Assembly (NCBI RefSeq): GCF_034702125.1
Contig: NW_026945764.1
Span: forward strand, 414,305 to 478,304
Source: Engraulis encrasicolus
Taxonomy: Eukaryota > Chordata > Actinopteri > Clupeiformes > Engraulidae
Reading direction: 5' to 3'
Length of the DNA stretch: 64,000 nt
The position numbers were made by a program, and so were the translations under genes. The first letter of the stretch is position 1; every line of letters starts with the position of its first letter. The notes beneath the pieces are model-generated. The model made no database searches. It was not told where the DNA came from and worked only from the letters and a program-made list of their open reading frames with translations. This document shows, in pieces, positions 24,286-36,123 of this stretch.

Positions 24286-25910
24286 TACCATTGCTCTCAA
24301 TGCGACACCACACAGGATGCCCAGAACCAGAATATGAACTTGTTATATTTCCAAGTAGCAGAATTTCAATGGGCCCCAACCTGGCCACCACATGGTCAAA
24401 ACTGTCCTGATGTAGAGGAACCAACTTGGATTGCTTTCCTTTCAGCTTTCCTCTCTTAAACTAGCTGTGCTGACTTGCTAACAGCATCTCCACTCCATGT
24501 TGCTTTTATCATCTACCGTTTCTCCTGTTAGCATAATATAAGTTAAGTTCTTCTGTTAGCTTGGCTATGTTACGAAGTGGACTCGAGTCGTCAGCTAGGG
24601 GAGGGGAGAAATACATCTAAATAAGTGGGCGATTCTGTGTGCGTGTGTAGAGCTCTATCTGTGTATGTTTTACTGGTGGGCTGTCACCAATGTGTTGTCA
24701 TGGTTGTCTTGGATGTTGTGTTTCCATTCATGCACCGTCTCCATCTTTTCCCATGTTTATGGTAGCCGGGACCGTCTTCCATAACCAGCATTGCATATTG
24801 TGCCGTTATTTGATGATGCCAAAGGACGCAAAACTACTTTGCAATGGCACCTTGTGTATGTGGGGTAGTGGAAGGTTGAAATCATTATGAAGGCATATCC
24901 TGTTGATTGTGCTATCTATCTTTTAAGTCCTTAGTGTTATTTTTTATGAAGTTTAAAGTAAACTGGGGTGCTTAAGATCAGCAGGGTTGTCTCCCTTGTC
25001 TGTGTAGCCTGATGTCAGCAGGCACCATGCGCTCGCAAGCACACACGCACATACTGCTACTGTCTCCAGTCCCCTGCCCCTGTCTCAACCGGTCTCTAGA
25101 CACATTCCGAAAGCCTTTCTTTGCGTTTGTCCTGTTTTTTTTGGGACAGATAACTTAAATACTCTATGATGTAAATGTGCACATCGTTGCAGCATTCACT
25201 ATGCTATTGCAATTGCAAAGAATATAGCCCCCCCTTTCACCGGTAATGGCAAGATAAATTATCCTAAATAAAATTAGGACAACCTCCGAGGGGCCCGTGC
25301 TGGATACTCGCACCGGGGCCCGTGACCGAGTTGTTACGCCACTGTTCAGATCGTATACAAATTATTGATATAAAATATAAACAATATTTCATAAATAATT
25401 TACTCCTAAAAATGGCCCCTTTTGGTGTTATTATGTGAACAAAACATTATATGAAGCATATAAGGAAAGTAATTGTATCATACCCATTATCTGTAAATGC
25501 TGTGTAAAATTTGTACTTTGTTCATACTAGTTTCAACTAATAATTCTATATGAGAAAAGGGCCTACTTTCAGGATTAAATTGACCAAAAAATGAACATCT
25601 GTTTTTGCTGTCCTATACAAATCTTGAAAAAAACAACTTGTGTATGATTTTTCAATACAATACAATTTACAATATCCTTTCCATATGGGAGACAACTACT
25701 TGAAGGCTGGTGCAAGTCTGCTCCAGTCTGTGTGATGTGTAGTCACCCTTGTGTTTCCACACAAAACGTTATTAACAATATCTGCATGTTTCATGATTCT
25801 CATTCAGCAATTGACTTCTTTATTCAGCAATATTGCCACAGAATGTACTGTCCAACAGAATAATTACACAGTCATCTTGCTACGTATATGTAACATACTG
25901 TATTACTTAC

Positions 25911-26144
25911 AGAAGTTCTTGTAGTTTACAGTCTTGATGACTGAGTAGATCAGTCATGGATTTCACTTCATCGTCTCCTAGATATGTTTTAATTTTCAGC
26001 ATAGATGTTGTCCATGATGGCATCCATGATGGTGTCTCTATTTGAACATAGTCCAGGTCCAGCTCTCTCAGGTGTGAGGGGTTTGATGACAGGGCCCGGA
26101 CAATAGTATTAAAGTCATCTTTCTTTATTTTAGTGTTACTGAGC
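25911..26144 (-). CDS. NLR LRR exon, type C with a 20-residue insertion
   Basis: A 234-bp exon (78 residues) between acceptor 'cttcag' and donor GTAAGT. It starts LSNTKIKKDDFNTIVRAL and SNPSHLRELDLDYVQIE. It then carries an extra Trp-rich segment (PSWMPSWTTSML) before GDDEVKSMTDLLSHQDCKLQ. Ordinary C exons have about 58 residues, so about 20 residues have been inserted after the LDL strand, where the asparagine ladder position would be. The frame is open and in the common phase. A (CA)n tract lies just upstream of the acceptor. Confidence 0.75.
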
Positions 26145-26211
26145 CTGAAGTGAGACAAAGGCACATTAGATGGTTGCTGGTTGCAGAACACAATCAATGC
26201 AAAACAAATAC

Positions 26212-26310
<99 letters not shown>

Positions 26311-26338
26311 TACACGCACACACACACACACACACACA
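26212..26338. repeat. (CA)n microsatellite
   Basis: A long interrupted CA tract within the intron upstream of the LRR exon at 25911-26144. Confidence 0.97.
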
Positions 26339-26411
26339 GACTATTGTATTCAATAATTTTGAGATATGTCAACAGCAAGATTCATCAGTGATCATACAGA
26401 ACTCTCTAAGA

Positions 26412-28013
26412 CAGTGTTTCCCAACTTTTTTTGTGCCAAGGCACACTTTTTCCCATGGAAAAATCTTGCGGCACACCACCAACCAAAAATGATGAAATAA
26501 TGAAAACAAATTATTCTCTGATAAGAATGACTATATTGTTAATATAGGCGGCTACAAAGTGTCTTGAATAGCAATCAAATAAACACAAAACTGTATTTTT
26601 TTAGTCATATTTTATATTTCCTCTTTCAAATAAAAAGTGCACTTAATGTTCACTTCTTAACCCTATCCAGACCAGGCTTTTCTGGCATTCCTGGGACCGG
26701 GGGGGGCGGGCTCTTTTGACACCCCCCCCCCTCATAACTTAGGAATCGAATGGCGTATGACCACCAAACTTGGAGGGGATGATCTTCAGCCAAAGAACTA
26801 TGAATGACATCAGTTTGGTGTCATTATTGGATATTATGACATCATTATGATGTCATTTCCTGATTTTATTGCCCAAAATGTCACCTTAATGTATTTTCCA
26901 TCTAACTTGGGTAATGCACATCAATTTTGGTTATTATGTGCATCAGACCACTTCAAATGTTCATAAGGGTGTCTGATGCTAATGAAAATTTAAAAAAAAT
27001 ATGGAAAGTGATGATGATGAGACTTAGATCAGTGATTTTTGGTCAGGCGTACCTGTCAGAAAACCGTTGCCATGGCAACAACAAAAATGATAAACCTAAT
27101 CTTTTGGCATCACATTGTAGCCAACTTCATTTTAGGAAAAGTCACAAAGTTTCGTAGTCATAGCTTTAGTCATTCAGGAGTTATACGACATCAAAGTTGG
27201 TGCGGGCACTTTTAGCCCCCCCCCCCCGGTCTGAATAGGGTTAAAGAAGCTATAAACTTCAAAGTAGGCCTACAATTTACAAATTGTTATTCTGTCCAAA
27301 AGCATTCTATTAGCAGCAATACAGATAATAATGCTTATTCTGACAGTAGCAACATTTGGGAAATATTTCACTGAAGATGCATACAAATATCAATCTCTGT
27401 ATATTTTACTCACTTAATCTTAATGTGAAACCTATGCGTCTTTCACCTTTGGCTAAGGCCCGCCCTAAAATGCTGTTTGACCACAATCACAGCGCTGCAA
27501 AAGGACGAGGTCGGTCAGAAGAAGTCGGACAGTTTGACAGCGCTCCATGAGCTCAAAGCGGAAATCTCATGTTTTCAAATGCAAGATATTATGGTCAATC
27601 ATGCCACCACCTCACTCGTTTAACTTTTCAGTAAGTTTGTAAGTAAAACACAAATCTGTTTCAGGGTAGGATTTTGGTTTTCTGACCTAATTAATGAAGA
27701 AACAGCGCTAGCAAAGTTAACTATCAGTCACGCCAGGAGGATTGTTTTAGCAGCTGATGGACGTTTTTTGTTGGGGCTACTGAATATACATCAATGCAAT
27801 TCGCCTGCTGCCACCTAGTGATAAGGAATTATTTCATGCTTAGGACGCCAGTCAACAGCAGACACTAGGCTACTAGAAAATGACATAGGCATTATTTGCT
27901 GATAATAACGATGAATTCACACACAAAAAAAATCCCCAAGAATTTTCCACAGCACACCTGACGATCTCTCACGGCACACTAGTGTGCCGCGGCACAGTGG
28001 TTGGGAAACACTG
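26412..28013. mobile_element. hAT-like element (CAGTGTTTCCCAAC ends), 1.6 kb
   Basis: 'cagtgtttcccaac' at the left is mirrored by 'gttgggaaacactg' at the right, with further matching 'ggcacac' and 'gtgtgcc' blocks. The flanks are CTCTAAGA and CTCTATGC (6 of 8). These are well-known hAT-type ends in vertebrates. There is no transposase frame. A piggyBac-type MITE is nested at 26661-27240. Confidence 0.8.
26661..27240. mobile_element. piggyBac-type MITE, nested (CCCTATCCAGACC ends)
   Basis: TTAA flanks both ends (26657-26660, 27241-27244). 'ccctatccagacc' is mirrored by 'ggtctgaataggg'. TTAA duplication with CCCT ends is the piggyBac hallmark. The interior is non-coding, with C-rich subterminal blocks and an RFX-like palindrome (27066-27079, 'gttgccatggcaac'). 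Confidence 0.85.
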
Positions 28014-28318
28014 CTCTATGCAGCAGATCATCCAGGTCACATCATGCAAACAGGTCGTCTAGAACTAGCCTGGTTTTACCACATTAATCACTTCTCCCGT
28101 CCCACCTGTGTCACCTTTCTGGTCTACACTCAGATAACTTTGGCTAAGTTAATATGATAAAGCAACCCAATCTGTCTGTGAATATAACAAAGTGCTAATA
28201 ATGTAAATCATCATACACTGGTAATTGTGTTGATTTATAAATTATAAATGGCCATTGAATTGTCCTACACCACTTGTACATCATAAATCTGGGAAAAAAA
28301 ACCCATCAAATCACTGAC

Positions 28319-28498
28319 TTCAGCCTCTTGAATCTGCAGTGACAATCCTCCAGTAGAGCACTGATTTGCTTCATTCTTGAGTCGTCCAGTTTAAATTTCT
28401 TCTCACTGAGGTCCAGCTCTGTCAAGAGTAAGGGGTTTCTACCCAGAACTTGTTTCAGATGCTCATAGGCTTGATCTGCTTCATCACTCTTCAACAAC
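28319..28498 (-). CDS. NLR LRR exon, type A
   Basis: A 180-bp exon between acceptor 'atgtag' and donor GTCAGT. It encodes LLKSDEADQAYEHLKQVLGR, NPLLLTELDLSEKKFKLDDS and ISALLEDCHCRFKRLK. Three residues longer than the 171-bp type A exons owing to a KKFKL insertion after LDLSE. The donor GTCAGT is weaker than the GTTAGT of its neighbours. It partners with the type B exon immediately upstream at 28755. Confidence 0.82.
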
Positions 28499-28754
28499 CT
28501 ACATAGAGGGGTAGAGAAGTGTGCCAGAAGTGTCAGCATTCCAAAACATTTCCCAGAAGGTCAAATAGACAGTACACGTACACCGGTACAAATATTAGTG
28601 CAAAATATATGATATATCAATACAATATATTAGGCAGTTCAATAACAAACAAATATTTATGGCCCCTTCATACATTATTGAAACTAAAATATTGTCATTT
28701 TCCAAATGTTGTTCACTATATACTCACATCAGTTTGCATTCTGTACATACTCAC

Positions 28755-28916
28755 ATCAGTTTGCATTCTGTATGACATGCTGAAGTGAGGAGCTCCACTC
28801 CAGAGTCTCCAGGGTCATTTCCTGTCAGGTCCAGCTCCTCCAGGTGTGAGGGGTTCGATTTGAGAGCTGCAGCCAGAGCACCATATCCTTTTCCTGTTAC
28901 CCCACAGTCTGACAGG
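28755..28916 (-). CDS. NLR LRR exon, type B, with duplicated donor junction
   Basis: A 162-bp exon between acceptor 'ttctacag' and donor GTGAGT. It encodes LSDCGVTGKGYGALAAAL, LEELDLTGNDPGDSGVELLT and ends TECKLM. A 27-bp block containing the exon end and donor is repeated immediately downstream (28721-28747), so a second, identical donor exists. Use of the distal donor would bring TGA into frame right after the first junction. This exon is not in an ORF longer than 60 codons, so it is easily missed. Confidence 0.85.
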
Positions 28917-29320
28917 CTGTAGAAAGAGAATTACACATTTTGCAAAGAGATCCTATTACCACTAAACAGGAACATGTTCAAATAATATTATATGATCATT
29001 ATACCACTGCAGTTTGGAATCTCCCATTGTGATGCGCTAAATGGTGTGTTGACTAACTGTCAATAGACGCACACCTATGAAGTAGTCCCACTATTAGGTC
29101 ACTTTTCTGACCGCATAACTCTAGTGTATCAATGCGCAAAGGCACGTTCATACATGTTGCACAACAAATTTGCAAGCATTACGTGTAATTGACACGTCAC
29201 ATCGCACGTCTGGAAACACCAGCCATGGATAGTGAATGTGGTGCAAATCATAGTACAAAGGCCTAATCAAATTTGAAACATGTTTAGTTCTCCCTGCTGA
29301 CCATCACTCTGTCAACTTTG

Positions 29321-29341
29321 TGCGAGAGAGAGAGAGAGAGA

Positions 29342-29381
<40 letters not shown>
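29321..29381. repeat. (GA)n microsatellite in the intron
   Basis: Interrupted GA tract. The rest of 28930-30371 shows no exon or identifiable repeat to me. Confidence 0.9.
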
Positions 29382-29384
<3 letters not shown>

Positions 29385-30371
29385 CCTGTTGATTTTTCCC
29401 CGTTTATTAAAAAAAATAAATTCACCCACTTCACGTTTGCGTTTCTTCCCCACATGAGGAGAGTAGTTTTCTGTGGTGTAGCGTTTATCAGTTGGGAGAG
29501 TAGCCTAATTTATATGAAAAGTAAGGGATGTTTTCGGACCAATAACTAAGGGAACACAGTGGAAAATAAATCAAAGGGTTTCCCATGGGAGGAGAGCAGA
29601 TTGATGAGGTGCCTGTTTGGATGAAGTTAATGGCGAGGCATTTAGAATTTCGGCAAGATGCGCAGGGTGTGCTTATAACAGGAAAAATAATGCACACAGA
29701 GGTGTAACGGCATCACCACCTAAGTGTGCATTATTTATAGGCACACCGTTTCGTCAATTCTCCCTTACTTATATCATGTATTGCACTGTCAAAATCAGAG
29801 TATCCTGACAACTCTTAAGTTTAAGATTCTAATTGTTCAACCACTACGGTAATTGTACAGAAGTGTTATCTAACTACGCACTGTAATGGTCATGGTTATT
29901 ACATGCTGTCTAATCTGATCATCTCCATTCTCTTTCCCCTCAGGATATTGTTTCTGTGTGTAGCCTTTGGGTATTGTAAAATAATTATATCTATTCAAGC
30001 ACCATCAAATTATTGTGATCACAAACACACTGCTCTCAAACATATAGATCGATAAAATATTCTGTTAATGGAAATGGTGTTTATTAATGTTGTGATTTAT
30101 CCAATTAATGAAGAAATCAAGTCTACTGTAGGGAGGTAATTACATTCCACCTTCTTTCTACAACAAGACCCTGACAGCTTCAGTCATGGTGACCCTGGTG
30201 TTGAGTTTCAGAAAGATTTTAAGTTCCCTACATTACCACTATTTACCAGCTGCACCAGAGAGTGGAGTATCTCTTTAGCAAAGTGATCCTACCATACGTT
30301 CTCCTATTATTGATGAAGGCTACAAAGGACGCATTATACAAACACTTATCAAAACAAATCACATCACTAAC

Positions 30372-30548
30372 TTGATTTTCTTGAATCTGCAGTGTGAATC
30401 TTTCAGTAAAGCACAGATATGCTCCACCCCAGAGTCTCCCAATTCCGGTTTCAAGTTAAAGTTCAACTCTGTCAGGAATAAGGGGTTTTCATGTAATAGT
30501 TCAGTCAGATATGCGCAGGCGTCTTCTGCTGCTTGACTGTTCAAAAAC
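30372..30548 (-). CDS. NLR LRR exon, type A
   Basis: A 177-bp exon between acceptor 'tctgcag' and donor GTTAGT. It encodes FLNSQAAEDACAYLTELLHE, NPLFLTELNFNLKPELGDSG and ICALLKDSHCRFKKIK. The usual LDL is replaced by LNF with a two-residue insertion (NLKPEL). Type A exons have a long N-terminal helix segment followed by the LRR strand, as in fish NLR-C proteins. Pairs with the type B exon at 30739. Confidence 0.82.
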
Positions 30549-30738
30549 CTGCAGACAGAGGGAGACAATAATATTTATGTCAAGCACATTCCTTAACATT
30601 TTACAGGAGGGCAGATGGACATGTAGGACAGGTAATACTATCACACAGCAGTGTCAAACCTTTGTATACATTTATTTCTGGCGTTTTAAACAAAACAAAG
30701 CAATTTCATTTTATATTTGCTTAACAAACCCGACTCAC

Positions 30739-30900
30739 CTCAGTTTGAATGTATTATTAACTGCTGAGGTAACATTCTTCACTCCAGAGTCTCCAGGGTC
30801 ATTTCCTCTCAGGTCCAGCTCCTCCAGGTGTGAAGGGTTTGATTTGAGAGCTGCAGCCAGAGCAGCATATCCTGTCCCAGTTATACCACAGTGTGACAAC
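30739..30900 (-). CDS. NLR LRR exon, type B
   Basis: A 162-bp exon between acceptor 'ccaccccag' and donor GTGAGT. It encodes LSHCGITGTGYAALAAAL, LEELDLRGNDPGDSGVKNVT and NNTFKLR. The usual conserved Cys before KLR (as in QKCKLR) is Phe here. The frame runs without interruption and in phase with flanking exons. Confidence 0.82.
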
Positions 30901-31093
30901 CTGGGGTGGGGGGGTCATTGTTGTCATGATTTTTCATCTATGTACTGTAATCATTAGTACTGAATTGCAAAATGCCAATGACAATATCTTGCAAAAGAGA
31001 CATTATGAACTAGTTGCTTCAATCCAGAGGATTTAATGACCACCAGGGTCACATGCTATATGAAACAAATATCTCAAATAAGAAATTACTAAC

Positions 31094-31267
31094 TTGAGTG
31101 TCTTGAATCTGCAGTATGACTCCTCCAGTAGAGCACAGACCTGCTTTACTCCTTCATTCCCAGGTATCTTCCTGCTCAGGTCCAACTCTGTCAGTTGTAA
31201 AGGGTTTCTACCCAGGACATCAGTCAGATAGCCAAATGCCATGTCTGCTGCCTCAGTCTTTAACAAC
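31094..31267 (-). CDS. NLR LRR exon, type A
   Basis: A 174-bp exon between acceptor 'ctgtttag' and donor GTTAGT. It encodes LLKTEAADMAFGYLTDVLGR, NPLQLTELDLSRKIPGNEG and VCALLEESYCRFKTLK. Intact leucine framework. It lies 240 bp downstream of the type B exon at 31508 on the minus strand. Confidence 0.85.
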
Positions 31268-31507
31268 CTAAACAGAAATGTTGTAAAATGATGATGTATT
31301 CTGCATGTACAAGGTCCTTTCAATATAGGTCCTTTCCAACATACTGTGTTTCACAGAAGGATGATACAAACTCTGACACAAAATAGCATCTTATACAAAC
31401 CAAACCACCATGAACCATTGCCCAAATTATACTGCCCATATGTGTTTTTCAATTAAAAAAACATACTTGCAGCTTGTGGCCATTTTAATCCATCTTAACT
31501 CTCTAAC

Positions 31508-31672
31508 CTCAGTTTGCACGTCTTATTTTTCAGTGCTGAAATGAGTAGCTCCACTTCAGATTCTCTGGGATCATTTCCTCTTAGGTTTAGTTCCATCAGT
31601 GTTGAAGGGTTTGATTCCAGGGCTTTGGCCAAATCAGCAAATCCTTCTCCAGTTATGCCACAGTCTGACAGA
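31508..31672 (-). CDS. NLR LRR exon, type B
   Basis: A 165-bp exon between acceptor 'ctctgtag' and donor GTTAGA. It encodes LSDCGITGEGFADLAKAL, MELNLRGNDPRESEVELLIS and KNKTCKLR. LDL has become LNL and the DSG turn has become ESE. Otherwise the type B framework is kept. Confidence 0.83.
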
Positions 31673-31759
31673 CTACAGAGAGAAGAGTGCATTGTTTATT
31701 TTTTTACTCAATTAATATAATTACTAGAAGTAAATCTTTACTTGTGGAAAGCCAACTGG

Positions 31760-32110
31760 TCCACTTCAAAAAGGATTAGGCCAAGAAAGACTGGAGCACT
31801 CAGATACTTTTAAGTTATTTTATTGTGGTCCAAGCATAATGAATGACGTTTCAATCACTGACCAGAAAATAAAGACATTATTCCCTCCATCTTATACTAA
31901 CATTGGTTAGTAGTGAGGGGTGGGATAAAAGCAATTAGCAGGTAAGGGGAATCTTGAAATTCAGTCAGATCAGTGATGTCAGTATGGCTTGACTCTGAAG
32001 AAGGCACGCACTACGTCGAAACGTCAGTCATTATGTTTTTCACCACAATAAAATATCTAAAAGTATCCGAGTACTCCAGTCATCCCTGGCCTAGTCTTTC
32101 TGAAGTGGAG
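31760..32110. mobile_element. Foldback element with 90-bp arms and a CTGAAGA...GAAA core
   Basis: The left arm 31763-31853 ('ggccaagaaagactggagca', 'ttattttattgtggt', 'ataatgaatgacgtttc') is mirrored by the right arm 32015-32107 ('gaaacgtcagtcattatg', 'caccacaataaaata', 'actccagtcatccctggcct'). The sequence just before the right arm reads 'ctgaagaaggcacgcactac'. A second foldback at 53103-53229 has the same core motif. Confidence 0.7.
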
Positions 32111-32765
32111 CAGTTTGCTTTACATTGTCTACCATCCTGGACTGCAGCACCAAGAAGGTTGGAGCCCAAGTGACTTCCCTTTCCTAAATCTTTGCTTTAT
32201 TTTGATGTTTTTAAATACTTTATTGTGTGAAACAATGTATTCATTTAGCTATTTCTGTTGTTACATCTCACAGATATCATACACATTTTCCCCTTTTTAT
32301 ATTTCTGACCCTGTGTGTGGAAACATAATAATAATAAAAAGAAACACATGCATGTAGCCTATGTCTCACCCTATGTGTAGAAAATAATAACAGTAATTTA
32401 AAAAAGCACAATAACAGAAAAAAACACAAGAACTTTAAGTCACTGTCAACCAAAGAAATGATACAAGAGAATGATTCATAGTATTCTGCAATATACAGTA
32501 TCTTGGTTCCAACCATATTTTCCAAGTTGTTATTGTACTTGTATATATTTATGCCTCAAGCAGCATGTACTACATGTACACTTCTTTACCACACTTCTGT
32601 TCCTAAAGATAAGTTAAATAATAAATGAATAAATAAACAAATAGTGAAAGTTATTGATTAAATAAATACATAGTTTAAAAAGAAGGATGATTCAATAATA
32701 CAAAAAATACACATGAAGAAAACCCCTTGCTGTTGGTTTCCATACCTATTCTTATATTGACTTTG

Positions 32766-32769
<4 letters not shown>

Positions 32770-32806
<37 letters not shown>
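32770..32806. repeat. Poly-C run of 37 bases
   Basis: An uninterrupted homopolymer, G on the transcribed (minus) strand, about 110 bp downstream of the donor of the 32919-33092 exon. The reported length may be subject to sequencing error. Confidence 0.9.
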
Positions 32807-32918
32807 ATGCACACCCACACTTACCCGCACACTTCATCACCCCATTCCCCAATGGCTTCACTCAACTTTCCCAAATACATCATGTTTATTTAACAGGCAA
32901 AGTTCAATCTTTGCTTAC

Positions 32919-33092
32919 TCTAGTGTCTGTAGTTTGCAGTTTTCATTACTGAGGAGATGAGAGATCTCCTTCACTGCAGAGTTACATAGTTCATTTCCAC
33001 TTAGCTTCAGATGAATTAGGTGTGAGGGGTTGGATGTCAGAGCTCTAGTTAAAGCAACACAGGCTTCTCCTGTCACTTTGCTCTTAATAAAC
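32919..33092 (-). CDS. NLR LRR exon, type C
   Basis: A 174-bp exon between acceptor 'cctacag' and donor GTAAGC. It encodes FIKSKVTGEACVALTRAL, then HLKLSGNELCNSAVKEIS and NENCKLQTLE. It is the C exon that closes a run of four B/A pairs upstream (38642-42661 and 52351). In sequence it is closest to the exons at 14102-15475. Upstream lie 5.5 kb of transposons. Confidence 0.83.
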
Positions 33093-33262
33093 CTGTAGGG
33101 AAACATCAAGTGAGATATTTTAGCTTTTCTATTAACACATTGAGTACCAAGCATGTAAAAGTACGCACCTATTTGCCGCTCATGCGTTGCATACCACATG
33201 ATAAAGATACATTTTTGTGTTTAAAGATTACATTTTGAATCTACACCCATCAATGCATAATA

Positions 33263-34107
33263 CACTCACTGGCCACTTCATTAGGAACACAGCTCTAGTG
33301 CTGGGTCGGACCCCCCTTTTGCTTTCAGAACTGCCTGCAACAATACTCCGGTAGGCTGTGGCATTCCAACAAAGATAAATTGGTACTAACTGGTCCAAAT
33401 TGTGCTAAGAAATATCCACATGCCATTATACCTCCAGCCAATGTTGATATAAGTCAGGGCTGACCCATGTTTTTTGACGTCAAAGTCTGACCATTCCACC
33501 TGAGTGTTGCAGTAGATATCCAGACTCAAAAGACCAGGCAACATTTTTCTGATCTTCTAGTGTCGTTTATGGTGATCCTGGACAAATTGTTGCCTCGTTT
33601 TCCTGTTCTTAGCTGATAGGAGTTGCACCAAATGTGTTTTTCTACTTCTGCTTTGCCTCAAGATTTGATGTGCTGTGTAATCAGAGATGATTCTATTGTG
33701 CATGTCTTGGTTGTAATGAGTGGTTATTTGACTCAATGTTGCCTTTGTATCAGCTCAAACCAGTCTGGCCATTCTCCTCTGAACTCTGTCATCAACAAGG
33801 CATTTTTGCCAACAGAATCGCTGCTCACCGTATTTTTGTTCTTTTCCGGACCATTCTTTGTAAACCCCGAAAGATGATTGTGTGTGAATATCCAAGTAGA
33901 TCAGTCTTTCCTGAAATACTCAAATCAAGCCCTTTCGGTACCAACAGCCATGCCATGTTCAAAGTAATTTAAATAGCCTTTCTGCTATTGCATGGAATGC
34001 CTTGAATGCATTGTGTTGCCACTTGCCACCATTTGATTAGCTGATCAGAAATGTACCTCAAGGAACAGTTGTAACTGGTGTTCCTAATAAAGTGGCCGGT
34101 GAGTGGG
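33263..34107. mobile_element. Tc1/mariner-type non-autonomous element, 845 bp
   Basis: TA flanks 'cactcactggccacttcatt' at the left and the mirrored 'aataaagtggccggtgagtg' at the right. Internal 'gctgggtcggacccccct' and 'agaactgcctgcaaca' match a fish element I recognise by eye. The overlapping open frames inside are short and unrelated to a transposase. Confidence 0.8.
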
Positions 34108-34839
34108 TATAGGCTGTGCGATTTTGGGATGCCTATGATGAATACAAGTGACACAAATTGTAGTCAAAAGCTTGTGTCATGATTTGGACATCTGATTTTA
34201 CTCACAACACTGATGTCTTGGCGCCAACCCAAGAACCTACACCAACCCGTAACCTGCATTGACCTTGCGTAATGATCACCCTGTATTGACTATTAATGTT
34301 TTAACCCTTTAATGCATAAACCATTGGACTCACACTAATGCATAACATGGGTCTAAATAGACCCGCATTCATTTCCAATGTATTTCTGAGCATTAATCAT
34401 GTATTCTCTCACACAACTTCTAAAACCAATACATTTTATCCCATAATTCTTCTAAAAGTAATTACATAGGTGGTCCTTAATTCAAAAAAGTATTTTTTTT
34501 TAAATGTTCTTATATTTTTATTTTACAAATAAACATGAATTTGGAATTAAATCACTAATTTCTAGACGTGGACCGAAAATGGCCCGCATTCATTTCTAAT
34601 GGAAGTCTAAATCTTTCACTATAATAACTTCCAAAATTAATGTATTTTAATAGCTAAAGGAGTCAAAGTTGTGATTTAGGCTGTTTTTAATGCACAAAAT
34701 GGGTGTTATTTTTTGTATCTTATATAAATAAACACACAAATAATTTCCCCCATTATTGCAGACATAGCCTAAGTCTGAAGTGTTTCACGTTAGAAACTAA
34801 AATATATTTAAAAGGATTCCAGTCAGGAACAAATACTGT

Positions 34840-36060
34840 TTTTGACCACTGTTGACCACTGCTGACCTATTGGATTTAAGCATTCCAAGTCATGCATATT
34901 TGTGTAATAAGAGACAGTGTGATCGGAGGAGCCCAATAGCCTATATCAGGGCATAATTAATGTGCATAATTATTAGGCAACTTTGCTTTCCTATGGGAAA
35001 ATATGCCACAAAAGACATCTAACAAACTCCAAAAATACTATAAACAATTTTGATGTCTTCCAGAGGGGTGTGGCTGTCTTGAAATATTGGTCACATCCGT
35101 CTAAAGTACTGTTACAAAGCCATCAGTGTCACATGACATGAGCTCACAAAGTCACTACCAGATTTTGAAGAATACAAAACTATTACCTGCAGTGCTGTTA
35201 TATTCCAGAACTGAAACCTACATTGAGTGTCCACAAGAACATTGTATTCAGCACTCAGAGACATGGCCAAGGTAAAACAGGCTGAAACCTGAAGACCACT
35301 CAACAAGAAACTTAAGTCAAGACTGGGTCAAGAAATGTCTTTAGACAGTTTTTTTTCAATGGTTTTATGAACTAGTGAAGGTGACTGTTAATGGACCAGG
35401 TAGATGAGTCTATGGCTAGATCAGCAATGTGCACACTTACATGAGTTCCTGAGTTCCACTCAAATGCCAGCAAAGTACAGCATAAATACCATGGTCTTCA
35501 AAAGATGCAAATGCCTTCCTCTCAATGATCCAGCCATGGGCTCATCCACCCTGTCTGTCAAGAGTCACTTTCCCAAGGCCTAACTTTGAAAACTCTGTCC
35601 CCATTTTTGACCCAGTCTTGACTTAATTATCTTGTCTAGTGTCATCCCTTCTTACCTTGGCCATATCTATGAGTGCTCAATGCCCTGTTCTTCTGGACAC
35701 TTGGTGTAGGTTTCTGTTGTGTTGTGTTGGCAGTGACATTTCTTACGAGACTGATGACTTTGTAATGATGCATTTCATAATTCTGTGGTAAAGTGACCCA
35801 ACGTCTTGCCAATTTCACGACAGCCACATCCCTCTAGAAGACTTCAAAATTGTTAATCGACTTTTCAGAGTTTTTTAGATCTATTTTGTGGCCCATTTTC
35901 CAAGAAGACAACAAAGTTGCCTAATAATTATGCACACCTGATATAAGGTGTTGGGCACCTTCGACCACAGCCCCATATTTTTATACAAATATGCATGGCC
36001 TGGAATGCTTAAATCCGATAGATTTTCAAGTTCATATAGATTCCTGTTGGAAAATAAGCA
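34840..36060. mobile_element. Palindromic (snap-back) mariner-like element
   Basis: The left arm ('ggatttaagcattcca', 'gtgcataattattaggcaac', 'gtccacaagaacattg', 'gccaaggtaaaacaggctga', 'gactgggtcaagaaatgtct') is repeated in reverse in the right arm down to 36030. The paired segments are about 170 bp at the outer ends, with further pairs near 35200-35340 and 35610-35735. The left arm corresponds to part of a mariner-like transposase gene ('gtaaaacaggctgaaacc' then 'tggaccaggtagatga'), now broken by stops. It is a head-to-head duplication of one transposon half. Confidence 0.7.
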
Positions 36061-36123
36061 TAAAAAAGACAATATGGTCAAAAAAACATGTTTGCCTAAT
36101 AATTCTGTATATAAAAAATGAAT

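Larger units (their letters stand above)
21343..25344. mobile_element. hAT-like transposon, 4.0 kb, transposase decayed
   Basis: The ends are 'cagtggcgtaac' and 'gttacgccactg', with subterminal 'gcaccagggcccg'-like sequence mirrored by 'actcgcaccggggcccg'. The flanks are TTCAGAAC (21335-21342) and TTCAGATC (25345-25352), a 7/8 match for the 8-bp duplication of hAT elements. The interior has no recognisable transposase frame. It carries a (TTCTA)n-tailed insert and palindromic 'gttgcctagcaac'. Confidence 0.8.

Noticed and set aside
26166..26391. Long His-Thr and Cys-Val open frames (also at 17708-17953 and 54142-54411)
   Set aside because: Pure translations of (CA)n microsatellites.
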